This document shows positions 61,613-64,000 of a stretch of 64,000 nt of DNA, one piece after another (position 1 is the stretch's first letter; every line of letters begins with the position of its first letter). Origin of the DNA: Azophilus sp965215035. Lineage in GTDB: Bacteria > Pseudomonadota > Gammaproteobacteria > Pseudomonadales > Azotimanducaceae. Below the pieces are notes generated by a model. That model searched no databases and was not told the origin of the DNA. It saw only the letters and a list, made by a program, of their open reading frames with translations. Where the stretch lies: NCBI GenBank assembly GCA_965215035.1, contig OZ244040.1, positions 3,348,001-3,412,000 on the forward strand. The letters run 5' to 3'. The position numbers and the translations under genes are program-made.

Positions 61613-62070
61613 GGGACACCCACAAAGGCTGAGAAGATGAGAAGGGATACCCACCGTGCACAAGGCGTGCACAAAGGGACACCCCCCGGTACGCAAGGGG
61701 ACACCAGTCAAAGTGGGTCAACCACCCCCATGCGCTGCGGTGGGTGTCCCTTTTCGTGGGTGTCCCTTATTTTGCTCCGGGGAAGATTCGGGCAACGCAC
61801 GATCACAGGGCCCCAACATGGTGTTCTAAGAGTGTCCAGGCGGTGGGTGTCCCTTTGCGCTCTCTTTGAAAAGGGACACCCACCCTTTTATGGGTGTCCC
61901 CTTTCGTTTTGTGGGTGTCCCTTACTTTTCCCTCTGTGGGTGTCCCTTACTTTTGTGTGGGTGTCCCCTTTTGTGTGGGTGTCCCCTTTTGTGTTTTGTG
62001 TGCCTTTTGTGGGTGTCCCTTTTTGTGGTCCCTTTTTGTGCTGTTTTGTGGGTGTCCTTTTTTGTGTTTT
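61613..62070. repeat. cluster of GGGTGTCCC repeats in both orientations
   Basis: About ten copies of GTGGGTGTCCCTTTT-like units on the plus strand (from 61741 to 62057) and about five inverted copies (GGGACACCC, from 61613) fill most of the gap between glcB and the acyl-CoA dehydrogenase. Several pair as hairpins, for example at 61873-61900. The layout recalls REP-type repeats moved by single-strand (Y1) transposases, but no such gene is in the window. No protein gene is supported between 61512 and 62184. Confidence 0.8.
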
Positions 62071-62184
62071 TGTGAAGACACGAACAGGAGAATCGTCGGC
62101 TTAAAACAGGCGATGTTGACGGTTTGCCCGGGAACGGGTATCAAGGCCCTTCTCTAGATCGTGGGGTCCAGCAGACGATCCAAT

Positions 62185-63387
62185 ATGGATATCAGGTTCA
62201 GTGCCGCGGACGAGGCATTCCGCGACGAAGTCCAGACGTTTCTGCGGCGGAAGCTCACCCCGGCGATGCGCGAGGCCGCCGCCCGGACAACCACTGTATT
62301 CGCGAATAGGGATCTGGCCATGGCCTGGCAGAAGATTCTGGTCGCAAAGGGTTGGGCCGTGCCAGCCTGGCCAGTCGAATACGGCGGCACCGGCTGGACA
62401 GCGACGCAGAAATACATTTTTGGAGAAGAGTTGGCGAAGGCCGGGGCGCCCGGCCTGATACCGCTGGGGCTGCGCATGCTGGCGCCGGTGCTCTTCAAGT
62501 ACGGCACCCCAGAGCAGAAGGCCCACTACCTACCGAAGATGCTGTCGGGGGAGCACTACTGGTGCCAGGGTTACTCCGAACCCGGTGCCGGGTCGGACCT
62601 GTCGAGCCTCAGGCTGGCCGCGGTCCCGGACGGGGCCGACTACATCCTGAACGGCACCAAGATTTGGACCACCCACGCGCAATTTGCCGACCACATCTTC
62701 TGCCTGGTGCGAACCGATGCCACGGGCGAACCCCAGCACGGCATAACCTTTCTGCTGGTACCCATGCGAACGCCGGGTATAAGGGTCGAGCCCATCATCA
62801 CCTTGGCGGCCGACCACGAGGTGAATCAGGTTTTCTTCGACGATGTGCGCGTGCCGCAGACCAATCGCGTCGGCCCGGAGCACCAGGGTTGGACGGTGGC
62901 GAAATACCTGCTGGAGTTCGAACGGGGTGGCGGCGGTGCCGCGGCGCGGCTACAGGTATCGCTTGACCACTTGAAGGCGATCGCCAAGGCCCAGACCCAG
63001 GATGGTACGCCGCTGTGGGAAATTCCCGCATTCCGGGCTCGGGTAAGTACACTGGAGATTCGCACCCAGGCACTGCAGCTCGCCGAGCACCAGACCTTGG
63101 CGCGCCTGTCCCGCGGCGAGTCGCCCGGGCCGGGTTCATCGCTCGCCAAGAACGTGTCGGTGGAAATCGACCAGGGAATCAACGAGTTGAAGCTGGAGGC
63201 CGTGCAGTACTATAGCCTGCCCCACGCCAACCTCATCTCCATGAACGGGTACAACGAACCCCGGGTGGGGCCGGACTATGTGGAAACGGCGACCCCGCGC
63301 TACCTGAACTCCCGGGCGGCCTCGATCTTCGGCGGCTCCAGCGAGGTGCAGAAGAACATCATCGCCAAGGTTGTGCTGGGGCTGTAG
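62185..63387 (+). CDS. acyl-CoA dehydrogenase family protein
   Basis: This is a 400-residue FAD enzyme of the ACAD family. It has MDIRFSAADEAFRDEVQTFL at the start, the flavin motif YWCQGYSEPGAGSDLSSLR, IWTTHAQFADHIFCLVRTD, and the C-terminal FGGSSEVQKNIIAKVVLGL. It is the pimeloyl-CoA/long-chain type that usually works with a partner subunit. The start is ATG 62185. The substrate is not evident. A convergent LLM-type oxidoreductase gene lies 52 bp downstream. Confidence 0.92.
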   Translation: MDIRFSAADEAFRDEVQTFLRRKLTPAMREAAARTTTVFANRDLAMAWQKILVAKGWAVPAWPVEYGGTGWTATQKYIFGEELAKAGAPGLIPLGLRMLAPVLFKYGTPEQKAHYLPKMLSGEHYWCQGYSEPGAGSDLSSLRLAAVPDGADYILNGTKIWTTHAQFADHIFCLVRTDATGEPQHGITFLLVPMRTPGIRVEPIITLAADHEVNQVFFDDVRVPQTNRVGPEHQGWTVAKYLLEFERGGGGAAARLQVSLDHLKAIAKAQTQDGTPLWEIPAFRARVSTLEIRTQALQLAEHQTLARLSRGESPGPGSSLAKNVSVEIDQGINELKLEAVQYYSLPHANLISMNGYNEPRVGPDYVETATPRYLNSRAASIFGGSSEVQKNIIAKVVLGL

Positions 63388-63439
63388 TTGGCCCGGAATT
63401 GACGCCCCGGGCACCGCACGGGCCAAGGCCTGCCCGGGG

Positions 63440-64000
63440 TTATCTCCCGGCCAGCCGCTCCACTACCGGCGCAAAGGCATCCATAACATCCGCACCCACG
63501 GTGACGTAGGAAATACCGAAGAGTGCCCGCCGCCGCTCAAGTTCGTCGCAGATCGCATCCACTTCGCCGATAAGCGCGTGCGGGTGGCGGGCCACCTCCG
63601 CTTCCGCAACCCCGAACATTTGCGCGAAGCCGGTGAGCACGGGTGCCGGGTCATCCACCACAACGGTGAAATAGGCACCGATTTCCAGTTCAAGCGCATC
63701 GAAACGCTCGCCCGCGCCCTCGCGGATCCAGCGCAATTTCCGGCGCGTCTCTTCCTGCGTGGACATGCGCACACCATCGGGGCCGATCACACCCGCACGG
63801 TTATTGAAATTCAGGCTGACGATATCCGCCTCCCGGCCCGCTAAGCGCAGTACGCGGGGGCTGCCGCCGCCAATCATAAGCGGCGGCTTGGAAATCGGCT
63901 TCGGCAGGCCTTCGAAGTCGCGCCAAGCCAAGGTTCCATTCTTGATATCGGCGCGGCCTTCGCCCCCAAACGCCCTGACACCCTCGATGACGTCCGCCAG
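63440..64000 (-). CDS. LLM-class flavin-dependent oxidoreductase, partial
   Basis: The gene runs off the right edge of the window; only the C-terminal about 186 residues are visible. The segment PKPISKPPLMIGGGSPRVLRLAGREADIVSLNFNN is typical of the luciferase-like, F420- or FMN-dependent oxidoreductase family, where the GGGSPRVL loop binds the cofactor phosphate. The frame stays open to base 64000, so the true start lies outside. Substrate unknown. Confidence 0.88.
   Translation of the reverse strand: MADVIEGVRAFGGEGRADIKNGTLAWRDFEGLPKPISKPPLMIGGGSPRVLRLAGREADIVSLNFNNRAGVIGPDGVRMSTQEETRRKLRWIREGAGERFDALELEIGAYFTVVVDDPAPVLTGFAQMFGVAEAEVARHPHALIGEVDAICDELERRRALFGISYVTVGADVMDAFAPVVERLAGR

Overview
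The window is about 64 kb of GC-rich bacterial chromosome. The core genes point to an uncultivated gammaproteobacterium: dnaX-ybaB-recR-rnd, a pspF/pspABC locus with a candidate sigma-54 promoter, tRNA-Ser(GCU), recQ, rsgA, class I fumarase and malate synthase G. Acyl-CoA dehydrogenases, a CaiB-type CoA transferase and a flavin-dependent LLM-family oxidoreductase suggest an aerobic heterotroph. I cannot place it more precisely.

Layout. 1-12.3 kb: a MoxR ATPase/VWA pair, the RNase D-RecR-YbaB-DnaX cluster, a glycerophosphodiesterase, and the phage-shock locus facing pspF, ending at tRNA-Ser(GCU). 12.3-43.1 kb: an accessory island. It is bounded by two related AAA ATPases, both on the minus strand, whose C-terminal domains both carry the motif GCPIPSL. 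Between them lie (i) a CARF-HEPN effector with an extra C-terminal CARF-like domain, (ii) a type III-B cmr1-6 set interrupted after cmr1 by a MITE-like element, (iii) a WYL regulator, (iv) a complete type I-G operon (cas3, cas8g/csb3, cas7/csb1, cas5-6/csb2, cas4-1 fusion, cas2), (v) a structured leader, and (vi) one array of about 102 repeat units (33880-41165). The array decays downstream into a 29-G tract and three eroded repeats. 43.4-64 kb: housekeeping and metabolic genes (MATE exporter, two acyl-CoA dehydrogenases, TolB-amidohydrolase fusion, fumarase, RecQ, CoA transferase, RsgA, acetate-type symporter pair, malate synthase G, partial LLM oxidoreductase), plus a cluster of GGGTGTCCC-type repeats at 61.6-62.1 kb.

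How the parts work together. The type III-B set has no cas6, cas1 or cas2 of its own. The simplest reading is that Csb2 (Cas5-Cas6) processes the one array and Cas4-1/Cas2 feed it, so both interference complexes draw on the same crRNAs. Cmr2 keeps the GGDD cyclase motif, so it should make cyclic oligoadenylate that activates the CARF-HEPN protein. The extra C-terminal CARF-like domain could sense or degrade that signal. The array records repeated attack by related phages: at least two spacer pairs encode the same peptide with different codons.
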